Shown here: positions 53,607 through 63,479 of the stretch, piece by piece
How positions within the stretch are numbered: the first letter of the stretch is position 1
Layout: every line of letters starts with the position of its first letter
Assembly (NCBI GenBank): GCA_003481745.1
Contig: QULP01000005.1
Location: 124,001 to 188,000 of the forward strand
From: Firmicutes bacterium OM04-13BH
GTDB lineage: Bacteria > Bacillota > Clostridia > Lachnospirales > Lachnospiraceae
Reading direction: 5' to 3'
Length of the DNA: 64,000 nt
Made by a program: the position numbers and the translations under genes
Notes under the pieces: generated by a model
Database searches by the model: none
Told to the model about the DNA's origin: nothing
What the model saw: the letters and a program-made list of their open reading frames with translations, nothing else

Positions 53607-54389
53607 ATGAAAGAAAGAATGCGCCATATTTTATGTTGTATAGGAACGGTTGGTTTGATGATGACAATGGGGGCAGTGCCTGCCATGGCAGATACTTTAG
53701 ATGATGCATCTTATAACTGGGACGATAAGGTGGCTGCGAATGTAGTTACATACGCTAATATTCGCGAAAGTGCAGATGCAGATAGTAGCTGCGTTGGACG
53801 GCTTCCATCGGGAGCGGTTGCAACCGTAGTCGGAACGGAAAATGGCTGGGTAGAGATTTGTTCCGGAGAAGTAGAGGGATATATTCGTGAGGATTTACTG
53901 TTATATCAGGACGATGCAAAGAATTTATACGAAGCACTGCATGGAACAGGCGATGTTGTTACGGCAGAGGCGGTAACACAGGAAGAGATTCAGGAAACAG
54001 AGGAAATTCAGGAAGAAATTCAGGAAACGGCAGCAGTAGAGACAGATGCTTCTGCTTCAAACCAAGATTTGGATTTGATGGCTGCAATTATTGAATGTGA
54101 AGCAGGTGGGGAATCTTATGAAGGAAAAATCGGAGTTGGAGCAGTTATTTTAAATCGAATCAGAAGCAGTGAATTTCCAAATACCCTTTCAGAAGTAATT
54201 TATCAGAGTGGGCAATTTGAGCCGGTCTGGACAGGAAAATTAGCAAGTGTACTTTCAAGAGGAGCAAATGCAGACTGCTATGCGGCAGCCCGTGATGTCT
54301 TTGCAGGAGCAAATACAATTGGTGAATGTCTCTTCTTCCATGCGGGTGGTGGAAGTGGACTTACTATTGGAAATCAGACATTTTATTAA
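53607..54389 (+). CDS. Secreted SH3-domain cell-wall hydrolase (SleB/CwlJ type)
   Basis: 260 aa. Signal peptide (residues 1-28, cleavage near AMA-D), a bacterial SH3 domain (about 45-100: YANIRESADADSSCVGRLPS), an acidic Gln/Glu/Ile-rich linker with repeated EEIQET units, and a SleB-type Hydrolase_2 domain (about 155-260: MAAIIECEAGGESYEGKIGV, shown by residues 150-169; VGAVILNRI). Likely cleaves peptidoglycan. The strong vegetative promoter argues against a purely spore role. AGGAGG is 6 nt before ATG. Confidence 0.88.
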   Translation: MKERMRHILCCIGTVGLMMTMGAVPAMADTLDDASYNWDDKVAANVVTYANIRESADADSSCVGRLPSGAVATVVGTENGWVEICSGEVEGYIREDLLLYQDDAKNLYEALHGTGDVVTAEAVTQEEIQETEEIQEEIQETAAVETDASASNQDLDLMAAIIECEAGGESYEGKIGVGAVILNRIRSSEFPNTLSEVIYQSGQFEPVWTGKLASVLSRGANADCYAAARDVFAGANTIGECLFFHAGGGSGLTIGNQTFY

Positions 54390-54432
54390 ACTTTGTTAAG
54401 AATTAATACAAAACTAATATACAAGTTGTTAG

Positions 54433-54477
54433 AATCAGTCTTTTACGATATAATATCCTAAAGGGCTGATTTTTTAT
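54433..54477 (+). terminator. Weak intrinsic terminator after the hydrolase gene
   Basis: AATCAGTC pairs with GGGCTGATT over a long AT-rich loop, then six T. Confidence 0.5.
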
Positions 54478-54537
54478 TTCATAGAAAATTTTGTTCTATG
54501 AAATAGGCAAAATAAACAAGAAAGGAATGTGAGGAAG

Positions 54538-54987
54538 ATGGCAATACTATCAGCAGGCATGATTTCTCTTGGTTGGCTGATACTGCTTGGGATTCTCCTA
54601 ATCATTGAGATTATCACGCTGGGGCTTACGACTATATGGTTTGCAGGAGGAGCATTAATTGCATTTCTTGTGGCGATTTTAGGCGGTGCAGTCTGGCTTC
54701 AGGTTGTGGTATTTCTGGCAGTATCAATTTTGCTTTTGCTGTTTACCAGACCAATTGCAATGAAGTACATGAACAAAAATGTACAGAAAACCAATGTGGA
54801 CAGTCTGAAAGGGGAAAAAGCAGTGGTCATTCAAACCATAGATAACTTAAAAGGAACAGGACAGGTTGTCATCCGTGGAATGGAATGGTCTGCAAAAGCA
54901 AGAGAAGATAAGATTATAAAAGAAGGAACTGTAGTAAAAGTCATTACTGTAGAAGGCGTAAAAGCCGTAGTTGAGGAGGAAAAATAA
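54538..54987 (+). CDS. NfeD-family membrane protein
   Basis: 149 aa. Two to three membrane segments (about residues 5-65) and a C-terminal OB-fold (DSLKGEKAVVIQTIDNLKGT). NfeD proteins work with SPFH/flotillin-like proteins in membrane organisation, and such a gene follows after 1 nt. Start at ATG 54538, 11 nt after AAAGGA; the GTG at 54529 is too close to it. Confidence 0.87.
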   Translation: MAILSAGMISLGWLILLGILLIIEIITLGLTTIWFAGGALIAFLVAILGGAVWLQVVVFLAVSILLLLFTRPIAMKYMNKNVQKTNVDSLKGEKAVVIQTIDNLKGTGQVVIRGMEWSAKAREDKIIKEGTVVKVITVEGVKAVVEEEK

Positions 54988-54988
54988 T

Positions 54989-55927
54989 ATGCCGATTATT
55001 TTATTAGCAGTCATTATTTTACTGGCACTTATGGTTGCAGCATCCTGTGTAAGAATTGTTCCGCAGGCGCATGCAATGATTATTGAACGACTGGGAATGT
55101 ATAAAGAAACCTGGTCCACCGGTCTTCATTTTAAACTGCCATTTTTTGACCGGATTGCAAAGAGAGTGAATTTAAAAGAACAGGTAGTGGATTTTGCACC
55201 ACAGCCGGTTATCACAAAGGATAATGTTACAATGCGGATTGATACGGTTGTGTTTTTCCAGATTACAGACCCGAGACTGTTTGCTTATGGAGTGGAAAAT
55301 CCGATTATGGCGATTGAAAACCTGACGGCTACAACGCTTCGTAATATTATCGGTGATATGGAACTGGATGCAACGCTGACTTCAAGAGAAATTATTAATA
55401 CCAAGATGAGAGCATCTCTTGATGTGGCAACCGACCCGTGGGGAATTAAAGTAAACCGTGTGGAATTAAAAAACATTATTCCGCCGTCTGCAATTCAGGA
55501 AGCAATGGAGAAACAGATGAAAGCGGAACGTGAACGTCGTGAAGCAATTCTGATTGCAGAAGGACAGAAAAAATCTACGATTCTGGTAGCAGAAGGTAAA
55601 AAAGCATCTGCAATATTGGATGCAGAAGCAGAAAAACAGGCTGCAATCTTACGTGCAGAAGCAGAAAAAGAAAAAATGATAAAAGAAGCAGAAGGTAAAG
55701 CAGAGGCAATTTTAAAAGTACAGCAGGCAACTGCCGATGGTATCCGCTTTATCAAAGAGGCAGGAGCAGATGAAAGTGTATTAACCTTAAAGAGTCTCGA
55801 AGCGTTTGGAAAAGCAGCAGACGGAAAGGCAACGAAGATTATTATTCCATCTGAGATTCAGGGCATTGCAGGACTTGCAGCTTCTTTAAAAGAAATTGTA
55901 ACAGATGACAAAAAGCAGGAAAAATAA
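54989..55927 (+). CDS. SPFH/band-7 protein (QmcA/stomatin-like)
   Basis: 312 aa. One N-terminal membrane anchor (residues 3-22), band-7 domain (AMIIERLGMYKETWSTGLHF, shown by residues 30-49; VDFAPQPVITKDNV; GDMELDATLTSREIIN) and a long Ala/Glu/Lys coiled coil (about 180-250) with repeated AEAEKQAAIL-type units. It forms membrane-bound oligomers that scaffold or guard proteases. GGAGG is 10 nt before ATG. Paired with nfeD. Confidence 0.9.
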   Translation: MPIILLAVIILLALMVAASCVRIVPQAHAMIIERLGMYKETWSTGLHFKLPFFDRIAKRVNLKEQVVDFAPQPVITKDNVTMRIDTVVFFQITDPRLFAYGVENPIMAIENLTATTLRNIIGDMELDATLTSREIINTKMRASLDVATDPWGIKVNRVELKNIIPPSAIQEAMEKQMKAERERREAILIAEGQKKSTILVAEGKKASAILDAEAEKQAAILRAEAEKEKMIKEAEGKAEAILKVQQATADGIRFIKEAGADESVLTLKSLEAFGKAADGKATKIIIPSEIQGIAGLAASLKEIVTDDKKQEK

Positions 55928-55966
55928 AATTCAACTTAAATAGTGTTTGAGTAAAATCAAAAATAG

Positions 55967-56002
55967 AAAGATTCAAGTGCGTGCAGGCGTACTTGAATCT
56001 TT
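55967..56002 (+). terminator. Terminator after the SPFH gene
   Basis: AAAGATTCAAGT pairs with ACTTGAATCTTT around a 12-nt loop; the T-run is short (TTTTAG). Confidence 0.6.
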
Positions 56003-56021
56003 TAGATTTATTTAACCAAAT

Positions 56022-56169
56022 CAAGTAAGTTCCCTGCTTCAATTGCGAAAAGCAATAAGCAGGGGTGGGGACTTGCTTGTATCAGGAGGGGGCAAGCCCC
56101 TTCTGATAAACTGCGTAGCAGCTATTTGGTTATGAGCAAGTAGCGAAGCGGATTGCGAATATCCACTTG
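56022..56169 (+). other. Structured intergenic element with three successive hairpins
   Basis: Hairpin A 56022-56079: CAAGTAAGT/ACTTGCTTG outside, CCCTGCTT/AAGCAGGG inside, TTGC/GCAA tip. Hairpin B 56080-56108: TATCAG/CTGATA with GGGGC/GCCCC inside. Hairpin C 56137-56169: CAAGT/ACTTG with GGAT/ATCC inside. It is more GC-rich than nearby intergenic DNA and codes for nothing obvious. It may be a structured RNA or an interspersed repeat. Confidence 0.45.
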
Positions 56170-56205
56170 ACATTTTCGACTAACAAAGGGCAGGTGATTT
56201 GTAAT

Positions 56206-57402
56206 ATGAAACCAGTAATCGATTTAGAGAAAGAATACGGTCTTGTATTAGAAGGTGGAGGCGCAAAGGGGGCATACCAGATTGGTGCGTGGAGAGCTTT
56301 AAAAGAAGCCGGTGTGAAGATAAAAGGTGTAGCCGGAACCAGTGTAGGTGCATTAAATGGTGCACTTATCTGTATGGATGACTATGAAAATGCAAAGAAA
56401 GTCTGGGAAAATATCACATATTCAAAAATCATGTCAGTTAAAGATGAACAAATGCAGAAACTGTTTCGCGAAAAGAAAGCGGATATAACGATGTTGAAGG
56501 ATGCTTTTAATCTGATGAAAGAAGGCGGAATTGATGTGACTCCGCTTCGGGAATTAATTGCAGAATGTATTGACGAGGAAAAAATTTTAAACTCTCCGAT
56601 TGACTTATATGTACTCACATTTGATGTGGATGAATGGAAAGAACTGGATATTGATATGAAAGAGTGTGAAGATCCATCGATGATAAAAGATTTTTTGCTT
56701 GCAAGTGCCTATATTTTTCCATTATTTAAAAATGAAAAATTACATGGAAAAACTTATATTGACGGAGGGGCAATTAATAATGTACCGCTTGGCTCCCTTG
56801 TGGAACGTGGTTATAAAGATATTATCATGATACGGATTTTTGGTGTAGGAAGAGAAAAGAAAGTAAAGGTACCGGAAGATACAAATATTTATACGGTAGC
56901 ACCAAAAGTCAGCCTTGGAAGTATTATTGAATTTGACTCAAGAAAAACCAGAACACATTTAAAACTTGGATATTATGATACTCTGCGTATGATTTATGGA
57001 TTGAAAGGAAAAATTTATTATATTGATGAATCGGAAGAAGAGTGTTATTATTTAAATCAGCTAGTAAAGCTTAATGCAGAGAATTATCGGCACATCATGA
57101 CGGCATATAAACTGTCGCAGGCTGAAAGCCGGTATTGCCGAAATATGACAGAGGTTGTACTGCCGGTTATAGCAGAGGAACTGAAACTTTCAAAGGATTG
57201 GACCTATAAAGAACTCTATCTTGCGGTTCTTGAGGCAACTGCGAAATTATGCAGAATCAGTAAGTATAAAGTATATACGGTAGATGAACTGCGAGAAAAG
57301 ATACAGGAAAAACTGCATGGGCTTTCAGGCCGTGAATTGCCTGCATTTGTATGGATTGTTGCAAAAGAAATTCCAGAAGAGATATCCAGCACAGATGAAT
57401 AA
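56206..57402 (+). CDS. Patatin-like phospholipase
   Basis: 398 aa. Ser-Asp dyad hydrolase: oxyanion loop LEGGGAKGAYQIG, nucleophile elbow GTSVGALNG, and catalytic Asp in YIDGGAINNVP. The C-terminal 170 residues are helical and of unknown role. No signal peptide. Start 56206 with GCAGGTG upstream; the longer frame begins with a TTG at 56167 inside the structured element. Confidence 0.9.
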   Translation: MKPVIDLEKEYGLVLEGGGAKGAYQIGAWRALKEAGVKIKGVAGTSVGALNGALICMDDYENAKKVWENITYSKIMSVKDEQMQKLFREKKADITMLKDAFNLMKEGGIDVTPLRELIAECIDEEKILNSPIDLYVLTFDVDEWKELDIDMKECEDPSMIKDFLLASAYIFPLFKNEKLHGKTYIDGGAINNVPLGSLVERGYKDIIMIRIFGVGREKKVKVPEDTNIYTVAPKVSLGSIIEFDSRKTRTHLKLGYYDTLRMIYGLKGKIYYIDESEEECYYLNQLVKLNAENYRHIMTAYKLSQAESRYCRNMTEVVLPVIAEELKLSKDWTYKELYLAVLEATAKLCRISKYKVYTVDELREKIQEKLHGLSGRELPAFVWIVAKEIPEEISSTDE

Positions 57403-57438
57403 AAAGGATGAGAAATAAAGAAATCGGAGGATAAGAAC

Positions 57439-58428
57439 ATGGATTTAAAAGGACGTAATTTTTTAACTTTAAAAGATTTCACAAAAGAGGAAATTGAATA
57501 TTTTATTAATTTAGCAGCAGATTATAAAGAAAAGAAAAAACAGGGTGTTGCAGTCGATACCTTAAAAGGAAAAAACGTTGCTCTGATTTTTGAAAAAACA
57601 AGTACAAGAACACGTTGTTCTTTTGAAGTGGCAGCACATGACCTGGGAATGGGAACTACTTACCTGGATCCGAAAGGTTCCCAGATTGGAAAGAAAGAAA
57701 GCATTCGTGACACCGCAAGAGTACTTGGAAGAATTTATGATGGAATCGAATATCGTGGATTTGGTCAGGAAATCGTGGAAGAACTTGCAAAATATGCAGG
57801 CGTACCGGTATGGAATGGTCTCACAAATGAATATCATCCAACTCAGATGTTAGCAGACTTGTTAACAATTCGCGAACACCTTGGAAGAGTAGAAGGTGTG
57901 AAATTAGTATACATGGGTGATGCCCGTTATAACATGGGAAATTCTCTGATGATTCTGTGTGCAAAAATGGGCATGAACTTTGTTGCATGTGCACCGAAAA
58001 AATACTTCCCGAACGAGGCACTGGTAAAAGAATGTGAAGCATTTGCAAAAGAATCCGGTGCGACCATTACTCTGACAGAAGATGTAAAAGAAGGAACAAA
58101 AGGTGCGGATGTTATTTATACAGACGTATGGGTATCTATGGGAGAGCCGGACGAAGTATGGGAAGAGCGTATTAAAGAATTATCTCCATATAAAGTGACA
58201 AAAGAAGTAATGGAAAATGCAGGAAGTCAGGCAATTTTCCTTCACTGCCTGCCGGCATTCCATGATCTGGAAACAACGATCGGTAAAGAGATGGGAGAAC
58301 GCTTTGGCATCAAAGATATGGAAGTAACAGATGAGGTATTTGAATCTGAACAGTCTGTTGTCTTTGATGAAGCAGAAAACCGTATGCATACAATTAAAGC
58401 AGTGATGGCAGCTACTTTAGGAGCATAA
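57439..58428 (+). CDS. argF: Ornithine carbamoyltransferase
   Basis: 329 aa. Forms citrulline from ornithine and carbamoyl phosphate. Seen: [15 protein letters not shown] (carbamoyl-P STRTR), [23 protein letters not shown] and HCLPAFHD (ornithine/Cys motif). Could be biosynthetic ArgF or catabolic ArcB; no arcA or arcC is adjacent, so ArgF is preferred. GGAGG is 11 nt before ATG. birA begins 3 nt later. Confidence 0.93.
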   Translation: MDLKGRNFLTLKDFTKEEIEYFINLAADYKEKKKQGVAVDTLKGKNVALIFEKTSTRTRCSFEVAAHDLGMGTTYLDPKGSQIGKKESIRDTARVLGRIYDGIEYRGFGQEIVEELAKYAGVPVWNGLTNEYHPTQMLADLLTIREHLGRVEGVKLVYMGDARYNMGNSLMILCAKMGMNFVACAPKKYFPNEALVKECEAFAKESGATITLTEDVKEGTKGADVIYTDVWVSMGEPDEVWEERIKELSPYKVTKEVMENAGSQAIFLHCLPAFHDLETTIGKEMGERFGIKDMEVTDEVFESEQSVVFDEAENRMHTIKAVMAATLGA

Positions 58429-58431
58429 AAA

Positions 58432-59205
58432 ATGGAATTAAAAGCAAAATGGATGGGGATTCCATGGAACTGGACAGAAGAAATGGATTCCACAAATGAA
58501 TGGGCGAAGAGGGACGCAAAAAATGGCGCTCCCTCTGGCGCTGTTTATATAGCAGACAGCCAGACACAGGGAAAAGGCAGAATCGGAAGAAGATGGGAGA
58601 CGCCAAAGGGAAGCAGTCTTGCGCTGTCTCTTTTATTGCGCCCTGATTTTGAAGCAGAACATGCACCGATGCTGACTTTAATTATGGGAATGGCAGCGTG
58701 CATGGCAATTGAGAAAATTACCGGTCTTACAGCCGAGATTAAATGGCCAAATGATGTGGTAATTAATAAGAAAAAGACAACCGGAATTTTGACAGAAATG
58801 GGAATGTCTGAGGGAAAAATTTCTTATGTGGTAGTTGGGATTGGAATCAACTTAAATATGGAATCCTTTCCGGAAGAGCTTGCGTATAAAGCAACGTCAT
58901 TAAAGATAGAGTGCGGACACGAAATCAACAGAGATGAAATAGCGGCTGCGCTTTTATTTTATTTTGAACAGTATTATGAAAAATTTGAACAGACTCATAA
59001 TCTTGGATTTTTAATAGAAGAATACAACAATCATCTGGTGAACCGCGGAAAAGAAGTCCTGATTAAAGAAAAAGATGGAGAATACACGGGAATCAGTCGT
59101 GGAATTAATGACAAAGGAGAACTTCTGGTTGAGAAAAAAGATGGAAACTGTGTGGAAATCTTTTCAGGAGAAGTTTCCGTCCGTGGTTTGTATGGATATG
59201 TGTAA
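58432..59205 (+). CDS. birA: Biotin--[acetyl-CoA carboxylase] ligase without HTH domain
   Basis: 257 aa. Attaches biotin to carboxylase carrier domains. Seen: STNEWAKRDA, ADSQTQGKGRIGRRWETPKG (biotin-AMP loop, residues 44-63), IKWPNDVVIN and GIGINLNM, plus a C-terminal SH3-like cap. The N-terminal repressor HTH of class II BirA is absent, so it is purely enzymatic. Starts 3 nt after argF, likely cotranscribed. Confidence 0.93.
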   Translation: MELKAKWMGIPWNWTEEMDSTNEWAKRDAKNGAPSGAVYIADSQTQGKGRIGRRWETPKGSSLALSLLLRPDFEAEHAPMLTLIMGMAACMAIEKITGLTAEIKWPNDVVINKKKTTGILTEMGMSEGKISYVVVGIGINLNMESFPEELAYKATSLKIECGHEINRDEIAAALLFYFEQYYEKFEQTHNLGFLIEEYNNHLVNRGKEVLIKEKDGEYTGISRGINDKGELLVEKKDGNCVEIFSGEVSVRGLYGYV

Positions 59206-59241
59206 TGAATTGTAAGTTGGAAAATAAATTGGAATCAGGGA

Positions 59242-59616
59242 ATGAGTCAGGAAAGGAAAGCAACAAAGAGTATGTATAAAGATAAAATTGTGCTGTGCGG
59301 GGCAAGTGCTTATGAACAGAAATATTATTTTAATGAAGATTTTAAAGCACTTCCACAATCCGTTCAGGATGAACTGCATATTATGTGTGTCATGTATACC
59401 ACAGAAATCGGAGGTGTGCTGACTCTTGAATTTGATGAAGAGGGAGAGCTGCAGTTTCGTGTAGAAGCACTGGAAGCCGATGCCATGTTTGATGAAATCG
59501 GAAGTGCGCTTCGGATTAAACAGATCCGAAAAGAAAAACAGGAATTATTAGAAGCATTGGAACTTTACTATCGTGTATTCTTTCTTGGAGAAGATGTTTC
59601 TCTGGACGAGGAATAG
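59242..59616 (+). CDS. Conserved hypothetical protein (DUF6145-like)
   Basis: 124 aa, acidic, soluble. Seen: DKIVLCGASAYEQKYYFNED, residues about 14-33, LPQSVQDELHIMCVMYTTEIGG, in residues 36-57, and a Glu-rich helical end. It resembles a Lachnospiraceae family I believe is named DUF6145, function unknown. The ATG at 59272 is an alternative start. It lies between birA and dusB in the same direction. Confidence 0.75.
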   Translation: MSQERKATKSMYKDKIVLCGASAYEQKYYFNEDFKALPQSVQDELHIMCVMYTTEIGGVLTLEFDEEGELQFRVEALEADAMFDEIGSALRIKQIRKEKQELLEALELYYRVFFLGEDVSLDEE

Positions 59617-59694
59617 TGAGTCCAATTTATTGGGGCAAGATAGAATGGTTTAAAGGGCAATGGCATATAATATTTTGAAAAACAGAGGTTAACA

Positions 59695-60660
59695 GTGAAG
59701 CTGAGTATTGGAAATGTAACACTTGAAAATAATTTAATACTCGCACCTATGGCAGGAGTAACAGACCTGCCATTTCGTTTGCTTTGCAAAGAACAGGGAG
59801 CGGGACTTTTATGCACAGAAATGGTAAGTGCAAAAGCCATTCATTTTAAAAATAAAAATACAGAAAGTCTGATGCGGATTTTACCCGAAGAGCGTCCGGT
59901 GTCGCTTCAGTTATTCGGCTCAGATGCGGATTTGATGGCAGAAATCGCAGCACAGATTGAAGAACGTCCATTTGATATTTTAGATATTAATATGGGATGT
60001 CCGGTGCCAAAAGTAGTAAACAATCAGGAAGGTTCAGCACTGATGAAAAATCCAAAATTGGTGGGTGAGATTGTAAGCAAGGTTTCAAAAGCAATCAAAA
60101 AGCCATTGACCGTTAAGATAAGAAAAGGATTTACAGAAAAAAGTGTCAATGCCGTAGAGATTGCAAAGATTGTGGAAGATGCAGGAGCTTCTGCAATTGC
60201 AGTTCATGGAAGAACCAGAGAACAGTATTATGCAGGAGTAGCAGACTGGGAAATTATCCGACAGGTAAAAGAGGCAGTTTCTATTCCGGTCATTGGAAAT
60301 GGAGATGTCGATTCACCGGAACGTGCAAAGGCATTAGTTGAACAGACCGGATGCGATGGGATTATGATTGGACGGGCTTCAAGAGGAAATCCCTGGATTT
60401 TCTCAAGAATTCAGACCTATCTTGAAACCGGAGAGATACCGCCACAACCGAGTGCAGAAGAAGTAAGAGAAATGATTTTAAGACATGCCAGACTTCAGAT
60501 TGAATATAAAGGAGAATATACCGGTATGCGTGAAATGCGAAAACACGTTGCATGGTATACAGCTGGTATGCCTCATTCGGCGGCAGTAAGAAGAGAAGTC
60601 AATGAAGTAGAGACGTATGAGCAGTTAAAGCGGCTGGTTAAAGACAGATTGGAATCTTGA
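59695..60660 (+). CDS. dusB: tRNA-dihydrouridine synthase B
   Basis: 321 aa FMN enzyme reducing uridines in the tRNA D-loop. Seen: LAPMAGVTDLPFRLL, NMGCPVPKVV with the catalytic Cys, VKIRKGF, IAVHGRTREQYY and IGNGDVDSPE, GRASRGNPW. GTG start behind GAGG. Its stop codon is overlapped by the greA promoter. Confidence 0.94.
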   Translation: MKLSIGNVTLENNLILAPMAGVTDLPFRLLCKEQGAGLLCTEMVSAKAIHFKNKNTESLMRILPEERPVSLQLFGSDADLMAEIAAQIEERPFDILDINMGCPVPKVVNNQEGSALMKNPKLVGEIVSKVSKAIKKPLTVKIRKGFTEKSVNAVEIAKIVEDAGASAIAVHGRTREQYYAGVADWEIIRQVKEAVSIPVIGNGDVDSPERAKALVEQTGCDGIMIGRASRGNPWIFSRIQTYLETGEIPPQPSAEEVREMILRHARLQIEYKGEYTGMREMRKHVAWYTAGMPHSAAVRREVNEVETYEQLKRLVKDRLES

Positions 60661-60685
60661 CATTTTTACTCATTTCATTTATAAT
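60657..60685 (+). promoter_or_regulatory. Consensus promoter of greA-lysS
   Basis: TTGACA (60657-60662), 17-bp spacer, TATAAT (60680-60685); the -35 overlaps the dusB stop. Confidence 0.82.
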
Positions 60686-60764
60686 ATTGGGACTGTTGAG
60701 AAGATTATGACAAAATTTTAAATTCATTATAAAATCAAAAATAACTGAGAAAGGATGTTTTATC

Positions 60765-61247
60765 ATGGAAGCAAAGAAAAACATACTGACCTATGCAGGT
60801 CTTAAAAAACTGGAAGAAGAACTGCATGATTTAAAGGTAAATAAAAGAAAAGAAATCGCTGGAAAAATTAAAGAAGCCAGAGAGCAGGGTGACTTATCCG
60901 AGAATGCGGAATATGATGCAGCAAAAGATGAACAGCGTGATATTGAAGCACGTATCGAAGAAATCGAAAAAATCTTAAAAAATGCAGAAGTTGTAGTAGA
61001 AGATGAAGTTGACTTAGACACTATCAGCGTTGGATGTAAGGTAAAAGTTTATGATGTAGAATTTGATGAAGAAATCGAATTCAAAATCGTAGGTTCTACT
61101 GAAGCAAATAGCCTTGAAGGAAAAATTTCCAACGAAGCGCCGGTAGGAAAAGCATTAATCGGAGCAAAAAAAGGTGATACCGTACAAGTTGAAATGCCAT
61201 CCGGAATTATCGAGTACAAAGTTCTGGAGATTGAAAGAAATATCTAA
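60765..61247 (+). CDS. greA: Transcription elongation factor GreA
   Basis: 160 aa. N-terminal coiled coil with EARAEGDLSENAEYDAAKDEQ-type tip (here REQGDLSENAEYDAAKDEQ, acidic tip residues kept) and C-terminal FKBP-like domain (SNEAPVGKALIGAKKGDTV). It rescues backtracked RNA polymerase. AAAGGATG upstream. lysS begins 22 nt later, as in many Firmicutes. Confidence 0.96.
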   Translation: MEAKKNILTYAGLKKLEEELHDLKVNKRKEIAGKIKEAREQGDLSENAEYDAAKDEQRDIEARIEEIEKILKNAEVVVEDEVDLDTISVGCKVKVYDVEFDEEIEFKIVGSTEANSLEGKISNEAPVGKALIGAKKGDTVQVEMPSGIIEYKVLEIERNI

Positions 61248-61269
61248 AGATTAAGGAGAGTGTGAAGAA

Positions 61270-63189
61270 GTGGCAGAACAGAATAAGAACGCACAGGAAC
61301 AGGACCTGAACAAGCTGTTAAAGGTTCGTCGCGAAAAATTAGCAGAATTGCAGGAAAACGGGAAAGACCCGTTTCAGATTGTAAAATATGATGCAACTCA
61401 TCATAGCCAGGAAATTAAAGATGCATTTGATGAATTAGAAGGAAAATCTGTATCCGTAGCAGGACGTATTATGTCCAAACGTGTTATGGGTAAAGCTTCT
61501 TTTTGCAATATTCAGGATTTAAAAGGAAATATCCAGTCTTATGTTGCAAGAGACAACATTGGTGAAGAATCTTATAAAGATTTTAAAAAGATGGATATCG
61601 GTGATATCGTTGGAATTAAAGGTGAAGTTTTCAAAACAAAAACCGGAGAAATTTCAATTCATGCCACTGCAGTCACACTGCTTTCCAAGAGTCTTCAGGT
61701 ACTTCCGGAGAAATTCCACGGACTGACTAACACAGACCTGCGTTACCGTCAGAGATATGTGGATTTAATTATGAATCCGGAAGTAAAAGATACTTTTGTA
61801 AAACGTTCTAAAATCATCAGCACAATCCGCAGATACTTAGATGGACAGGGATTTATGGAAGTAGAAACACCTATGCTTGTAGCAAATGCCGGTGGTGCTG
61901 CTGCAAGACCATTTATCACACATTCTAATGCACTTGGAGAAGACTTCAAACTGCGTATTTCCCTTGAATTATACTTAAAGAGACTGATTGTAGGTGGTCT
62001 GGAACGAGTATATGAAATCGGACGTGTATTCCGTAACGAAGGTGTTGATACCCGCCATAATCCGGAATTTACACTGATGGAGTTATATCAGGCATATACA
62101 GATTACAACGGAATGATGGATTTAACAGAAAATCTGTATCGTTATGTTGCACAGGAAGTACTTGGAACAACTAAAATTGTATACAATGGCGTAGAAATGG
62201 ACCTCGGAAAGCCTTTCGAGAGAATTACCATGTTAGATGCTGTTAAGAAATATTCAGGTGTTGACTTTAACGAAATTCATACACTGGAAGAAGCAAGAGC
62301 AGCAGCAGACGCACATCATGTAGAATACGAAGAAAGACATAAAAAAGGTGATATCTTAAACCTGTTCTTTGAAGAATTTGTAGAAGAACATCTGATTCAG
62401 CCGACATTCGTTATGGATCATCCAATCGAAATCTCTCCGCTGACAAAGAAAAAACCAGAGAATCCAGATTATGTAGAACGTTTCGAGTTCTTCATGAACG
62501 GATGGGAAATGGCAAATGCCTACTCTGAATTAAATGACCCGATTGACCAGAGAGAACGTTTCAAAGCTCAGGAAGAACTGCTGGCACAGGGCGATGATGA
62601 AGCCAACACAACAGATGAGGACTTTATGAATGCACTGGAAATCGGTATGCCTCCGACAGGTGGTATCGGATTTGGTATTGACCGTATGTGCATGATTCTG
62701 ACAGACTCTGCTGCGATTCGTGACGTATTATTATTCCCAACAATGAAGTCACAGGGTGCTGCTAAGAACGAAGCAAACAATGCAGCACAGGAAACAAAGC
62801 CAGTTGAGAAGATTGATTTTTCCAAAGTAAAAGTTGAGCCATTATTCGAAGAAATGGTTGATTTTGATACTTTCAGCAAGTCAGATTTCAGAGCTGTAAA
62901 GGTAAAAGCATGTGAAGCAGTTAAGAAATCCAAGAAGCTGTTACAGTTCACTCTGGACGATGGAACAGGCACAGATCGTACCATTTTAAGCGGTATTCAC
63001 GCTTATTATGAGCCAGAAGAACTGGTTGGAAAAACACTGATCGCTATCACAAACCTGCCGCCAAGAGCTATGATGGGAATTGATTCCTGTGGAATGTTAC
63101 TTAGTGCAATCCATGAGGAAGAGGGCGAAGAAAAACTTCATCTTCTGATGGTTGATAACCACATCCCGGCTGGTGCAAAGCTGTACTAA
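61270..63189 (+). CDS. lysS: Lysyl-tRNA synthetase fused to a C-terminal tRNA-binding domain
   Basis: 639 aa, about 140 longer than ordinary class II LysRS. Residues 1-495: OB anticodon domain ([20 protein letters not shown]), motif 2 [20 protein letters not shown] and motif 3 [11 protein letters not shown]. After a Asn/Ala-rich linker, residues 530-639 are an EMAP/Trbp111-type domain ([40 protein letters not shown], and [18 protein letters not shown]) as normally found at the end of MetRS. It should raise tRNA affinity. Confidence 0.94.
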   Translation: MAEQNKNAQEQDLNKLLKVRREKLAELQENGKDPFQIVKYDATHHSQEIKDAFDELEGKSVSVAGRIMSKRVMGKASFCNIQDLKGNIQSYVARDNIGEESYKDFKKMDIGDIVGIKGEVFKTKTGEISIHATAVTLLSKSLQVLPEKFHGLTNTDLRYRQRYVDLIMNPEVKDTFVKRSKIISTIRRYLDGQGFMEVETPMLVANAGGAAARPFITHSNALGEDFKLRISLELYLKRLIVGGLERVYEIGRVFRNEGVDTRHNPEFTLMELYQAYTDYNGMMDLTENLYRYVAQEVLGTTKIVYNGVEMDLGKPFERITMLDAVKKYSGVDFNEIHTLEEARAAADAHHVEYEERHKKGDILNLFFEEFVEEHLIQPTFVMDHPIEISPLTKKKPENPDYVERFEFFMNGWEMANAYSELNDPIDQRERFKAQEELLAQGDDEANTTDEDFMNALEIGMPPTGGIGFGIDRMCMILTDSAAIRDVLLFPTMKSQGAAKNEANNAAQETKPVEKIDFSKVKVEPLFEEMVDFDTFSKSDFRAVKVKACEAVKKSKKLLQFTLDDGTGTDRTILSGIHAYYEPEELVGKTLIAITNLPPRAMMGIDSCGMLLSAIHEEEGEEKLHLLMVDNHIPAGAKLY

Positions 63190-63423
63190 TCCAGAAAAAA
63201 GAGTTCGGTTTGGTAGTCATAGACGTCCAATCAGGAAAAGTGGTTCTACGGATTGACATGGAGCTACATGAAACGGTCTGGAGTTGTATAAGTTTAAATG
63301 GTGACGTACGGATTATAAGAGAATAGAATAAGGAGTTCTATGTATTCCTGACTGTTTGACTTATTTATTTACAAGTAAAATATTGATTATTTTTGAGGAG
63401 CATTTTTCGAAAATAAGGTGTAT

Positions 63424-63476
63424 AAAGGGACACTTCTCTTTTGGTAGAAATACCAATGGAAGGTGTCCTTTTTTGT
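63424..63476 (+). terminator. Long-stem terminator downstream of lysS
   Basis: AAAGGGACACTTC pairs with GGAAGGTGTCCTTT with bulges, capped by TTGGTA-GAAA-TACCAA, then six T. The 63190-63423 stretch before it holds no gene that can be supported. Confidence 0.65.
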
Positions 63477-63479
63477 TGT

